Below are positions 1 through 12,108 of a stretch of DNA of 64,000 nt, piece by piece. This DNA is from Stercorarius parasiticus (lineage: Eukaryota; Chordata; Aves; Charadriiformes; Stercorariidae). The DNA lies in NCBI GenBank assembly GCA_013396915.1, contig VWZL01000115.1:334290-398289 (forward strand), written 5' to 3'. Position 1 is the first letter of the stretch, and each line of letters opens with the position of its first letter. A program made the translations under genes and the position numbers. The notes beneath the pieces are model-generated. The model saw only the letters and a program-made list of their open reading frames with translations. It ran no database searches and was not told where the DNA came from.

Positions 1-350
1 GTAGGGGTAGCCTAGTGTCTTTCTAGAAACTGAAGTGGCACAATTCCTCTTCACCCTTGAATTCTACAGCCACAAGTAAAATGCACTAAAGACACATCTA
101 AGTCCCCAAACTGCTGCTGGCTGGCAGCTGAGCGGGTACAGTGAGAGGAAGAATCACTCTGCTTGCCCCATTACTTATACTCTTTCCTTAAGAATCAGGT
201 TTCTCAGCCAAATGGATTTTGCATTTAAGCCAGAGTGGCACCTTCCACCTCTGATAAGGAAAAACTGTTCCAGCGACACGAATGAGGAGTTAGCTAGGAT
301 TGCAAAGCCTGGAACCAGATGTCCTGGTGACAAAGTAAACAGTTTCTTAC
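1..350 (-). other. IL4R intron, left edge
   Basis: The reading frame of the adjacent exon stays open past its donor down to about 175, but the GT donor and the loss of receptor similarity mark this as intron. No other feature seen. Confidence 0.6.
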
Positions 351-505
351 CAACCAGGGCTGGTGTAACACTGGTATTCCACGTATCAGTCTCATTGAAC
401 TGTAGAGTTAGAATATATGTGAGGGCTGATACAAAATAATCCGGATATATTGTGCAAGTGCACCTTAAACTGTCTTTTCCATTCTCAGGGACACACACAT
501 GATTT
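351..505 (-). CDS. IL4R: IL4R D1 exon, second half
   Basis: The acceptor CTGTTTTTCAG precedes AAATCATG and the donor is CTGGTTG|GTAAGA. It encodes [20 protein letters not shown] through TSVTPALV, including C76, C87, C89 and sequons NET and NTS. It ends in phase 1, so the next exon must begin with two bases of a split codon; that exon lies left of the window. Confidence 0.85.
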
Positions 506-3500
506 CTGAAAAACAGGCAGAAAATGATGTGATGTTTAGAGAGTGTGGCACACTATTTCTTGAAAAGGTGAAATCAAGCTTCCCAATGTGCAGAGTTCAT
601 CAAATCTGAGACAAACAAGCTCAGTTCCTAGAAACATTTAGCCCAAACAAAACCAAACCAAACCTGAGCTCCCCCAAACTCCCAAACAACCCACCTTCCC
701 CAAACTCCTCTTGGATATCTGTATCACACAAATGAAAAACTGGACAGAAAGGCTGAGGACTGATCCCAAGAGGAAAAATTAACACCCTTCGTCACACTTC
801 AGCCTCTAAAGGAGCGGACTGACATCTTGCTAGTATAGGAACAGGTTTACTATAGCGCACAAAGTGAGGTTATTTGGATGTCTGTGTGGAGAAATCATAT
901 GGAGAGGAAGAGGAGAGCCCAGATGCATCTTCCTTTGTAGGAGATGGTGACTGGCCCAGCTGCAGAACAGGGACAACAGTCTGTGCTTGAACACAGAGTT
1001 AGACTGTATGCAGAAATAATCACGTGAGCTCCAGGGGACAGTACCTTTCACACAGGCCACAAACTATTAAATCAGGTGAGATTTCTCCTGAAGGCGGTAA
1101 AATTTCACATGGAATGAAGGTTGGGTAAACTTATTAGAACCCTACTACTCCTACCAGTAGGACTTGATCACTCCTCTGTACTAAGAGTGCAGAGAGGTCT
1201 GCCGAAGAGTAGACCAGAGTGTGCTGTTAATTGCAGCAACCCATTTTCCTCCTGGCAAGAAGAATAATCTGAAGAATAGTCTGGATTACGTTTTGCCCCA
1301 GACACCCATGGTAGAGGGAGGGAATCAAAGCTGATAATGGCTATAGGATAAATGAAGTTCCAACAATGATAATGTAACATCTTATTAAACACTTACGGCT
1401 GGGGAAGTAATGCATTTGTGTAGTACAGCAGGAATTCTTCGGAGCAATTCGTTTGTGCAGGCACCTTCCAGTGACAAACCAGCTCTTTGTCATAGTCAGT
1501 GATGCATGCAAACTCCTGTACACGTCCTGCAGCCATAACTAGGGAGAAGCAGCACATAATGAGAAGCAAGAGAACCAAAAGAATAAATTGGACTAAGCAG
1601 AAACGTTAACTTTTCCATCTAAACAGAACTACCAACCTCTAATAAATTAAGTGAAAGCATTGTTATTTTTCGTGTTCTGGGTAAATGGAAAGAGGTGCAT
1701 GTCACCAAAGGTCTCCACCTTTCTGGAGACATCTGCGGTCTTGGAGAGGAAGAAGGTCTGCAGCAGTAATATTGAAACAGAAAGGTACAACTCATCCAAC
1801 ACAGTCTTCCAAGCATAGAAAATCTGATTCTGATAGCTCTATCTAAAACACATCAACATTTAATTATAAAACAGCATCATCCTATGTGTTAAATATAAAA
1901 GGTTCAAAAGCCAAAGTGCAGTCAGACCAAGATCACTGCCTACAGGCATGTAGTCCAGCTTTAGCCACAATGGTTCCAAGCTTCCCAAATGCATGCCCTC
2001 TGCCTCCCCAGAGAGGTTCCCCAATGCCTAGAAGATATTCCTGTCACAGGCTTGCTTCTAGTGTACACCTTTTCTCAATTTCACTCAGTATTTCCTGTTC
2101 TGTCTTCTACTTTTCATCGTTATGATAGTGTTTGGGGACCTGGAGAGATTTAGTCATATTGTTCCAGGCACTGAGAGGACACAGAAAAGCCCAAGTCTCT
2201 GCACTCCCAATGTTTGTGTTTACAGTCTCTTTCACTGGCAGTATTTAAGAAAAAAAAAAACAGAAAACATTGGTCAAAATATCTCTGTTAGAACTGAAAA
2301 GGGAAAGGGAACACACAATCCTCAGTATCCCTTCCAGCCTCATTTTCCATTATTTCAATGCACTCCACGAGTGAAACAAGGAATAGAAGAGGAGGAGCTA
2401 CGTGACAGTAAGGTCATGGTGTTATTAGGACTAACAGTGTGCCAAATGTGGTACTGCAAAGTGATCATTTCTCAATGAAGCAGTCAGAAATAGCTAATAC
2501 TTTTATCATCCCAGACAATTCTTTGCCTTCTTTGATGTTTGACTTCTCTGTTATTGGTAAATATTAACAATATCTCCCTTTTCTTGCACAAGCTGTACAG
2601 ATCGAAATCCTTCTCTCCTGGTCTACATCTCAATTCCCCGTAAAAATTCACAATAGCTTTGGCTGGTTTTTAGAATCCTATTAATCGATACTTTTCTGAT
2701 AGTTTCCTAAGAATCCTAAGGGATTCTGCTAGAAGGTTTCCTGTGGCAATTATACAAGAGACATATAAAGACACGATTTTCATTTCTCTATAGTATGTAA
2801 ATAATTTTGTTTACATGGCTCAGCACATTGCTAACTCTCCCTTCTTGTCATTTACATTGCAAATTCAAGACTAAGTTGCCAACAATTCACATCCTATAAG
2901 GTCTTTGTCCTTCAGCCACTGCTGCTTCACAGGCTTATTCTTTCCAATAAGTACCTACATTTCAGATTATTCCTCCCAAGCAAAAACTTTCGTTTTCAAA
3001 AATACATAATTTCATTTTATTCTTCCTACATTTCTACTCTTCTGTAGTCCACTTGTGTTATTCATTCTGATATAACTTCTGCATACTCTGATACAGTACA
3101 GTACCCCCAAATGTAATAAACATGATGGTCAGATGCCTTTTACAATGTACATGATACGTTACATGCAACAGGATCTACTACGAGACCCTCTGGTACTTCA
3201 ATAACAACCTGACTGAAAGAAACACTTAATTGTTTAGTACTGTCAGGGTATGGTCTTTCACCCTCATTAAAATCCACACATCACTTTCACTTGCCTTTCT
3301 AAAAGGCCTCCCACAAAACTTGACTACCAAGCAGCCCTGGATCACTTGAGTAAACTTGGTAACCTCAGTGAGGCTCGCTTACGCAAATGAGGAATCATGG
3401 CAATGTCTAGGAACCATTTAAAATTCTATACAAAACATAATCTAAATTGCCTTGTATATTGACTGGTTACAAACCTAGAACTGACTGCACCTCACTGTTT

Positions 3501-5980
3501 CATTAGTGTTCAAGTACTTAGAAAATTTTTTGTTTCAGTTACTAAGGCTACAGATTTATCTTGTAGCTAGGAACTATCGCTCTTATATTCTTTCTGGATG
3601 GCAGCACCACATGTAGCTCCGTTTTGTTCTGCATGGTCCCTGATTCTTTAAAAAAACCCAAGAATTATCAGGAGAGCAGCAAGTTAAAGATTAACCTTCT
3701 GCAATACTGTAACAGTCACACTGCTCGTTTATTTTAAAAGAACCATTATCTATTTACCTTTTGCTGGTGTTTGGTTGCAATTTCTATTTTTATTGTTAGT
3801 TTCTTTTCTTTTCCCACTTTAAGAGGCACTTTTAAAAGAGGTACTAACATATCAAGCCCTTTAAAGATGAACATCATTATTTTTCAATGCGTTAATGGTC
3901 TTACACTTCCAAGAATACTTCAAATAAATGAAGCTCTTCCTGCTATGTTAAGCTATAATGATTAGCAGCTTTACTTTATCTTGCCTTTCAGTGTTCTCAT
4001 GTCTTTCCAGAACTCTAAATTATCTTCTGTATTCTTTTCCTGTGACCTTCTCCCTTTTCCATCTATGGTAGACTGTATTTTTTTTAAACCTCAGATACTT
4101 GAGAATTTTCTTTTGAAACCACATACAGTACAGGGTTTATTTTCAGTTCATGTAGTTAAAAAAGGGAACTGAAATACTGGATTTCTTTTTTAATCCTCAC
4201 CTAGAACACCAAACTGAAGAAACTTAAAACATGTAGCTAACTTGGGGTGGGGGAGAGGGGGGTGGAATCTGTAAGATTAAACTTTGATAAAGATCATTAA
4301 CAGAAAATGTGGGACTACCTAGGTGAGATGACCCAGCCAACGTGCTCTCACAAGCCTTGGTTCTTCTCATTAATTCAAATTCATAGTACATAAGAAAGTA
4401 GCTAATAAACCTTCTTTCTTAGAGACAGGCTATTTTTATTTTTCTTTTGGTTTATTTTTATTTTGGTTTGCTTTTACAAAAACAAAACCAAAAAAACCCT
4501 GTAGACTACTGTGGAACTACTTAAAAACTACAGAAAGCAAACCACAAAATTCATTTTCCAGTGTATAAAAATGCATTGTCAGAAAACATGATTTAATATA
4601 TCTAACTTATCTTCATAATCAAGTATCGTAAAAGATACAAGGAAAAAACCATTTTCACATTCAGCCCCTGCCAGCTGAACTTCACAATACAACCACTAGC
4701 TAACAAGCAGCATTAAGACACAATGCAGCTACACGTCCTGCCAGACCAGCAGAACGGTGTAGTGAGGAACACACAGGACATCCCATGTCGGTCACCTGCC
4801 CCTGTACGGGCACAAGTCAGAGCACGTAACATCTGACAGCAAGCGCCTGCAAAATTTGCTCAAATCCAGTCAACTAAATTTTCCAACTTAGTAACTGCAC
4901 ACTTCGGAGAACACAAACTGACAGATGCCCATTAACAGTAGGTCTACAGGCTCCATTTCATGAGCATAGCTCTCTTAAGATCCCACATGGCCAACAGTGG
5001 CAGTTATGAAAATAAGCAAACGAGAGACTAGTGCTTTCTACTCTTATGGGATTTCTACAGAGATGTCCCTGGGTTATTGTTCTGGGCTCCCCAGTTCAAG
5101 AAAGACAAGAGAACTGCTGGAAAGAGTCTATTGGAGGGCTATGAAGATGATGAAGGGAATGGAGCACCTCTCTTACGAGGAAAGGCTGAAAGACCTGGGT
5201 CTGTTTAGCCTGGAGGAGAGAAGATGGAGGGGATCTCATCAATACTTATCAGTATCTAAAGGGCAGGTGTCAAGAGGATGGGGCCAGCCTCTTTTCAGTG
5301 GTGCCCAGCAACAGGACAAGGGGCAACAGGCACAAACTGGAACACAGGAAACTCCACCTCAACATAAGGAAAAACTTCTTTACTTTGAAGGTGGCAGAAC
5401 ACTGGCACAGGCTGCCCAGAGAGGTGGTGGAGTCTCCTTCTCTGGAGACATTCCAAACCCACCTGGACGCGTTCCTGTGCAACCTGCTCTGGGTGACCCT
5501 GCTCTGGCAGGGGGTTGGACTTGATGATCTCAGAAGGCCCCTTCCAACCCCTGCCATTCTGTGATTGCCGAGCCCCTTGTTTGCAGCAAGGTGTCCAACA
5601 GAGATTAGATAATGAGGAAGAGCAGGGAGATGACTTTCCAAACCTCAGTTTCTCCTTCCTGCAAATTCCTGTTTTTTCTTGCCTATGTGGAAAACGTCAA
5701 TAAAAAGAAAAATCTAAGAATTTATTCTAGTATGTGGATATTTCTGACATTTGAAGTTACACATTTTACATCAGTTAATTAATGGTAACAGCATTGCCTA
5801 CTAGTCATGGGAAAATGCTGTCGATAAAAACTTCAGTATGATAATTTAAAACATTGACAGACGTACCTTCATTTGTTGTATATGAAAGGAAAAGGATCCA
5901 CAGAGTATGCAGTGCAGCACTTGGGAGTCTTGCCATCATTGATGCTGGCCAGGTTCAGTAGGACAAGCCGTGCTGAAATT
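351..5980 (-). CDS. IL4R: Interleukin-4 receptor alpha, 5' part of gene (partial, runs off left edge)
   Basis: Type I cytokine receptor chain that binds IL-4 at the cell surface; in mammals it pairs with the common gamma chain or IL-13 receptor alpha 1 and signals through JAK and STAT6. Three exons are visible: 5867-5980 (coding from 5939), 1397-1538 and 351-505. Their phases agree (1, then 2, then 1) and they encode about 123 residues: a hydrophobic leader, then the first half of cytokine-receptor domain D1. Six cysteines (C36, C46, C56, C76, C87, C89) fit the three-disulfide pattern of mammalian IL4R. Segments such as TNCSEE and CVPENG resemble the human TNCSTE and CIPENN. N-glycosylation sequons occur at N55, N109 and N115. 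The rest of D1, D2, the membrane segment and the signalling tail lie left of base 1. IL21R is the next gene in this block and the main alternative, but the motifs favour IL4R. Confidence 0.88.
506..1396 (-). other. IL4R intron between the two D1 exons
   Basis: An 891-base intron with proper GT and AG ends. Short open frames on both strands show no recognisable protein. No repeat identified. Confidence 0.7.
1397..1538 (-). CDS. IL4R: IL4R D1 exon, first half
   Basis: The acceptor TTCTCCCTAG precedes TTATGGCTGC and the donor is CAGCC|GTAAGTG. The exon completes the split valine codon, then encodes [18 protein letters not shown] and on to the segment ending NALLPQ, and gives two bases of a split proline codon. 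C36-C46 spacing (10 residues) and the NCS sequon at N55 match mammalian IL4R. Confidence 0.85.
1539..5866 (-). other. IL4R intron after the signal-peptide exon
   Basis: A 4.3 kb AT-rich intron. Apart from the CR1 copy at 5070-5566 I recognise nothing in it. Confidence 0.65.
5070..5566 (+). repeat. CR1 LINE, 5'-truncated 3' end
   Basis: Starts near the words TTCTGGGCTCCCCAGTTCAAG and runs to GCCATTCTGTGATT, the usual CR1 3' end. In the sense direction it encodes degenerate pieces of the end of the CR1 reverse-transcriptase ORF ([18 protein letters not shown], then [15 protein letters not shown]), followed by the conserved stretch at about 5400-5560. It is broken by frameshifts. It lies in an IL4R intron, antisense to that gene. 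Full CR1 elements are about 4.5 kb, so most of the element is missing. Confidence 0.9.
5867..5939 (-). CDS. IL4R: IL4R signal-peptide exon (coding part)
   Basis: Encodes 24 residues starting [10 protein letters not shown], with a hydrophobic stretch LWILFLSY typical of a secretory leader, plus the first base of a split valine codon. The donor reads GAAG|GTACGT. Two ATGs are adjacent (5939-5937 and 5936-5934). The second has the stronger context, with A at -3 and G at +4, so translation may start at either. The leader probably continues into the next exon, before the first receptor cysteine. Confidence 0.78.
5940..5980 (-). other. IL4R: IL4R 5' UTR part of the signal-peptide exon
   Basis: A pyrimidine-rich tract ending TGTTGGCAG precedes base 5980 on the minus strand and looks like a splice acceptor. 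This suggests at least one noncoding leader exon further upstream (rightward), which I could not locate. If transcription starts inside this exon instead, the boundary is wrong. Confidence 0.45.
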
Positions 5981-8900
5981 CTGCCAACAGAAAACATTAC
6001 TATAAGCTGACATCAGTGTCCCACTCAAGGTAAGAGTGTAGTTCCTCCTACCACTCTGCTAGATGTTGGGATTCAGATCCCTTATAGTGCCTTATCCCCC
6101 TAAAGTTAGCTCATAGAACAACGAGAAGTGTAGAAGAGTAAGGATAATACAAATGAGCTAGAAGACTTTTCTGCAAAGTTTTAATTACAGAGGATACTAG
6201 ACTGACATTGGCAGTGGACCTACTCTTTTAGCTACTAGAAAAGCAAAGATGCTAGTATGTGAGATATTAAAAGGGTAAGCACTAGACCAAAATCATTGAC
6301 AATCAACATGTCACCAAAGCCCCATGATTCCACTCAGATAACTGAAAGAATTTAAGAATGAAGTGTCTGACCTATTGACTAAAACGTTTTCCCCAAGTCC
6401 TATCACCAGTACCCTAGATAATAAGGATAAACTGAAAACAGATGAAATAAATTTTTTTTTAAAGTCTTAAATTAATTATTTCCCCGAGATTCTTTTGCTG
6501 ATGCAACGTAGCCATTTTGTGGAAGATCATATTCTGGATTAGATATGGCTACCAGCTTTCATATCACTAGACGTGTATGTGACGCATTTAAAATTCTGGT
6601 AACTTTGTAGGTAAAGTCATGCTAACTAATATGGAATGACCATGACTTTGCGTTCAGTATAAAGAGGGAAAAAACGTGTTCGGCAACACATTGTCTCTTA
6701 ATACACAACCTTTTTGTCCCTTCCTCTCATGCTCTTGGTATTTTCTAATTTCCAAGTCCAGACGCAGCGTTCGTACTACGTATGTGTTACAGTTGCTCTG
6801 CTTACGTCTGCAAAGTTCCCAAGTGACACGTTATTTTTGATTTCAAAACCTCATGATTCTCTCTGTGTGACTGAGTAAGGAGGAGAGAAATTCTCCAAAG
6901 ATCTCCTTTAGCAGGAGAACAGTGTTGGGCTTTCTGCAGAAGTTTTCTTAGATTTTGAAGTAGAAGAGACGATTGAAATGTATTTTTTGATGGTGGTTCA
7001 ATATCCTCTGCTCTAACTAGACCAGTAGAACAACCTTTAATGCTTCTAACAGATTTGAGTTTCACCAGCACACAAGATAAAAGGAGCTGGCGAGGGATCA
7101 GCAACTCTGCTGCACTATAAACTTATTAAGTGATTAGCTTAGGAAAAATTTAATGACCTTTTGGAAGGATGCAATCGGTCACTATGTACATGTAAGGATG
7201 TGCAGCCTCAAAGGCATGCTACCAAAGCCATATCCCCTCAAATAACTCCTCTCTAAAACTGGGAAGATTCTCAAGCACAGCTGCTGAACATTTGTTGAAC
7301 AATAAACACAAGGTAGGCAACAGACAGACTCCTCCTCAGTTGAGTAAGGGGCAGAAAAATCACTTTTTTTATAAAGAAGACCCCACCTTTTATTGATAAA
7401 TATACCTACATAAATCAAACCATTGAGAAATATAGCAACAGAATCTGATGTTTTTCCAATATATTCTGAAGTATTAGCACTTCACTTATAATCAATCTTT
7501 ACGTCAGATTCAGCTCCAAGGGAACTACCCCGTAATCCAAGTTTCTGCACTTGTCAGAAAAGTCACGTTTAATGAGTTTAGAGTTTAATGATACTGTATT
7601 TCTTCCATTCTCACATGCATGATTGACCACTTTTTGAAACAAGCTTCTAAAGATTAAACATGGAAAATTTCAGTCTTAGAGGTTAAGGGATAAGACAACG
7701 GTTAGTGAAAATAGTGGAAATTCTTTTGTGACGTTGTCTGAGGCGGTTACTGCTCATCTAGTAATTAAGTACATATCTGAAAGACGATTTTCGCACACAT
7801 GCTCAAGGAAATTATTACTCAAGAGCTCAGCTTTTCACATTTTGGAAACAGACAAAACGTAACTGAGCACAGTAATAAATTTTTTGAGAAGAACACAAAT
7901 ACATTTGCTGCTGCAGCTCAGAAAAAAAAAAAGAGCAAACGGCTCCAGCATAAAGAAAATCCTTTTTCTTTTCCTCTTTTTTCCCGGAATTCTCAAGACA
8001 GGAAGTGTTTGCTTTCCAATTCATTGTTAAGTAATACTGTCGCATGACTGGAGTTCCAAGAAGCTCTCGAAACGTTGGCAGAGAATCCCGTATCACATAA
8101 ACATGTATGCTTCAGCAGATGGCAGAGCAAAAAGATCTCCCCCATAGGAGAAAAGATCTGCACACGGTGATGAAAATGGAGTTAACCCATAGCTCTAATG
8201 AAACTGCAAACTTTTTTTTTTTTAAAAATAAGAGTAGTGGACTATAAATCCAACGCAAAGGGAGAAAACTTGGAAGTGGCAATAGCTTCCCTAACTGTTA
8301 GCTCTTAAGTTTTTCTTTATATCGGGTAATGAAATAAAGTATATAACACATATACTAAATGACTACTAAAATCACAACAAACCTAGTAATCCCAATATAT
8401 TTGAGGTAAGGTGTAAAAGACGTGACTTCCCTAAAACTATGATAGAAATCTCTATCGGGGCTAGAAGCAGGTCTACGGGATTACTGGCACAAGTTACATG
8501 CTTTCATCATTTATCATTTCTGTCTTGGAAAAAAGTATGATGTGACTGAAAAGATTTCATTTACTATCAAGAAAAATAATAACAACTTCTGGTCTGGGCT
8601 TCTAAATAAATTAGGGTCACATTTAATCTACAGGCACAGTTTGCAAAACTGTTATGCTCAAAGAGTAACTCATGCCCAAAAGACAGGCAATGGTAATTTC
8701 TACATAAGACTGCTTAATTTACCTTTGCTGCAATTGTACAGGTAAAGGACCACTCCCTATTTTAAAACTGGCTCTTTTCAAAATTAAAGTACATCTTTGT
8801 CTTATTCTTTCTGGTTCAAAACATTGTCTGTAACTGCAGACTAAAATGAGATAAGCAGTATATAGCAAAGCAAAAGTTCATCAACTGATTTTGTATCAAA

Positions 8901-10380
8901 ATTTGAAAAGGAAAAGTTAGGGAGTAATTTTAATCTTTTTTATTGCTGCTTTTAATTGATTTTTTTTCTTTCTCAGTGCCTCTACAAAATGGCAGACCTA
9001 TAGGAACATAACTCGTAGTACCTACTCTTTGACACGCAATGTGCCTGTCAGAGGCAACCGCACAAAGTATGTGTATGGTGAAAAGTGTAGGCGGCTCAGA
9101 CAAAGTGGGTTTTCACAAGAATTTGGAAGCTGAGGAGCGAGTCCTGTGTACTATGTTAAGGAGGAGGTTTAGTTACAAGGGTCGACTGGAAGATATTTAG
9201 AAGTTCCAATAATTAAGGATATAGCAACTTTGGTCAATGAAGGGCCAAAAGATATAATTCAATAGTCCCCACTGTTACCTAAACTGAACAGTAAAGCGTT
9301 CCCGTATGTAAAGCGTTCCCATATTCAATTAATACACCATTGTGTTAATGTCACATCTTCTTGCTGAGAATACTCCAGTGGAAAGCGTTGGGTGAGCAGA
9401 AACTGAAATCCATGCCCAGGATCCTTAGATTACGGATTCTTTACTGCAGAGGCACTGTCCCATTTTTTATCTTAAAGGGCATAATACACGTATTATTGCT
9501 TATCTAATGCAGTATTTCCTGCATCATTGTATGATCACTAAAGAAGGAATTTAACATCAGAATCGTGGATTTTAAAGGAGCAAGACATTCTTTTTTATTC
9601 TTTTTAAATGAGTAATTTTACTAATATTTTAATGCCATCCTCATTCCACAAATTCCTCCATGTAGTTTGGGATACTTACCATTAATGTTATCTTATACAA
9701 CAATATGCAACAACATACAAATGATATCTGCATTTCTGTAGCCGGACAGGGCACATCTGGATAAACCTCTCCTCATAAATATGAAAAGAGCCTCTCAAAC
9801 TGAGCAGAGGGGTTCTCTTTAAAAAACTTGAAACTGGTCCATTTCTATTTATGACTTAAGCTGAGGCTTCTCCATTCCAACATATTTCCATAGTGAGCTG
9901 ACAGAAGTCAGCAAAGAGCATAACAACATGGTATTCGGACCTATAAGGAATACAGTACTTTCACATAATTTCATAAACTGCAAATCAGAGTCTGCAAGCA
10001 GCAAGCTACCTTCAGGAATTTTCTGATTTAGAACAGACAGAAACTATGAAAACTGCTGAAGTTGGACATGTTGGGGGGAAAAAAAAAGAGTCAAAAATAC
10101 AAAACATCTAGACTAAAATGACTAGAACAGCTCACTTCTGATCCGACACTTCCGAGCGTTTAGTGTAAATTCATCTTAAATTCTCTTAGCATCCATGCAC
10201 AGTAGGAATACTTTTTAAAGAAGGAAATCTGAGCTTCGGGAACAGCCCTGCAGAATTCCCTGATGGGGGAACGGGTGTCCTGGCCAACGCGGCGAGAGCA
10301 GCAAGGGTCATCCCACTGCCCGCCAGCCGGGATTTCCAGCAGAACGGGAATTTCTGGGAATTACACCGGGTTTTTCTTCC
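5981..10380. other. Region between the IL4R signal-peptide exon and the CpG island
   Basis: AT-rich sequence, probably the first IL4R intron and/or upstream flank. No exon, RNA gene or repeat family recognised; a 100-codon open frame at 6802-7104 on the minus strand resembles no protein I know. Confidence 0.5.
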
Positions 10381-10644
10381 AAGTATTTCAAAAGGAGCGC
10401 CTGAGTTCAATAACCTCAAGGAAGGAAAAATACGCTTCTGCCAACGACAACGCTTCTACCGACCGGCCGCCCCCGAGCCCTTCCACCGCGGAGGCGCCGG
10501 CAGCCGGGGGCGCTCCGGAACCCTCAGGGGTGCTGCGGGACCCCCGCCGCCCGCCCCGGGCCCTCCCTTCCCCCCAGCAACGGCCGCCCCGGACCCCGAG
10601 GAGCCCATGGGACGTGTCGGAGATGTACCTGGGATTCTGCCCTG

Positions 10645-10662
10645 CCCGTCCCGTCCCGTCCC
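10645..10662. repeat. CCCGT tandem repeat at gap edge
   Basis: Three copies of CCCGT plus CCC run straight into the gap; the true array may be longer. Confidence 0.85.
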
Positions 10663-11090
10663 NNNNNNNNNNNNNNNNNNNNNNNNNNNNNNNNNNNNNN
10701 NNNNNNNNNNNNNNNNNNNNNNNNNNNNNNNNNNNNNNNNNNNNNNNNNNNNNNNNNNNNNNNNNNNNNNNNNNNNNNNNNNNNNNNNNNNNNNNNNNNN
10801 NNNNNNNNNNNNNNNNNNNNNNNNNNNNNNNNNNNNNNNNNNNNNNNNNNNNNNNNNNNNNNNNNNNNNNNNNNNNNNNNNNNNNNNNNNNNNNNNNNNN
10901 NNNNNNNNNNNNNNNNNNNNNNNNNNNNNNNNNNNNNNNNNNNNNNNNNNNNNNNNNNNNNNNNNNNNNNNNNNNNNNNNNNNNNNNNNNNNNNNNNNNN
11001 NNNNNNNNNNNNNNNNNNNNNNNNNNNNNNNNNNNNNNNNNNNNNNNNNNNNNNNNNNNNNNNNNNNNNNNNNNNNNNNNNNNNNNNNNN
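10663..11090. other. Assembly gap (428 N)
   Basis: Unresolved bases inside the CpG island. Any open frame drawn across it is an artefact. The length may be an estimate. Confidence 0.99.
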
Positions 11091-11152
11091 GGTGCAGCCG
11101 TCACCGAGCTGTCGAGCCGGGGTTGGGGGGCAGAGGCGCCGCAGGCCGGCGG
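11091..11152 (+). other. NSMCE1: Possible end of NSMCE1 noncoding exon 1
   Basis: The first clean splice donor after the gap is GGCGG|GTGAGG at 11152/11153; a second candidate, GGG|GTGAAG, lies near 11208. Exon 2 begins after an acceptor at 11964, so an upstream exon must exist and this is the likeliest place. Its 5' end would be in the gap. Confidence 0.35.
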
Positions 11153-11964
11153 GTGAGGCGGAGCGGGGCGCCGGGAGGACCTCGGCAGTGGGGCTGGGGG
11201 CGGCGGGGGTGAAGGCTGTGGCAGTTTCTCGGTCGGTTGCCCGCGGGTTCGGCCGTTGGGCTGCGGCGGGGCCGAGGCCCGGGACCGAACGGGCAGGGAA
11301 GCGGCGGTGGCCGGGGCAGGCCGGGGCTCGGCCAGAGGCGGCCGGTCGCTCCGTGGGTCTCCTTGAGGAAAAAAGCTGCTACGAAGGAGGAAGGCTAATC
11401 AGGATGGTCCTTCGCCTTTTCTCTTGAGCAGCTTCCAGCGTGCCCTCCGTTTCTCGATCCTTGGCCTTGGAGGAAGCTTCTTTTTTTCTTGTGGACTATT
11501 AACGATCATTTGGCTGCAGTGGTCGAGGAATTTCTTGAGATGCTTTTATTTAGTTCTGATGTTCCTCAGAACATTTAGAGGAGGATTTTCTGTATGAAGT
11601 ATGTTATTCTCTAATTAGACAAGTCATTAGGATATGTAGTGAGCAGCAGCATCTAACACAAAACCGTGCAAGGTGTTGTATTGGTGGTTACACATACAGC
11701 GCTGCTATTTTCAGTTTGGGGGTGTGATAGCACACCTACGTTATTTTATTCTGTAGCTAAAATTAGTTGGACTTTATCTTTTGCATCCTTCTCATAAAAC
11801 CTTGGAGTTAGTCACCGCCTGTATTCTGAGAACATCCTGGGGGGTCTGCTTTTTTGCCCCGATTCGGTGTTAGAGAGTTTTAATTGAAATCTTATGTGTG
11901 CTTGGACAGCGTATTTTTAATTTGCGTGAACATGTGCATTAATTCCAGTTTACACCTCCTGCAG

Positions 11965-12108
11965 CATTTGAAGCCTGGTGGAACATTGCGATGGCAGCTC
12001 AGATGACCGATGCTCATCGGCGGTTCTTGCAGGTCCTGATGTCCCATGGGATAATGGAAGGATCAGAGGCCAGGAAATTACACAGGCGCTGCTGTGAAAT
12101 CCATAAAG
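11965..12108 (+). CDS. NSMCE1: NSMCE1 exon 2 (coding from 11991)
   Basis: The acceptor ACACCTCCTGCAG ends at 11964, and 26 leader bases precede the ATG. Residues 1-39 plus one base, ending EIHK. The donor is AAAG|GTGTGT. Human NSMCE1 has about six more residues at the N terminus. Confidence 0.9.

Larger units (their letters stand above)
10381..11360. promoter_or_regulatory. CpG island, likely NSMCE1 promoter and possibly shared with IL4R
   Basis: Very GC-rich and CpG-dense on both sides of an assembly gap, with sharp return to AT-rich sequence outside. It sits between two divergently oriented genes and directly upstream of NSMCE1 exon 2, so it should hold the NSMCE1 transcription start. Whether it also drives IL4R cannot be told, since no IL4R leader exon is visible here. 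Confidence 0.75.

Noticed and set aside
5270..5641. 123-codon minus-strand frame
   Set aside because: It is the antisense of the CR1 copy at 5070-5566.
10263..11212. Long open frames of 200-297 codons on both strands near the CpG island
   Set aside because: They run through the N gap, which cannot contain stops, and the flanking GC-rich DNA is stop-poor. No protein similarity.
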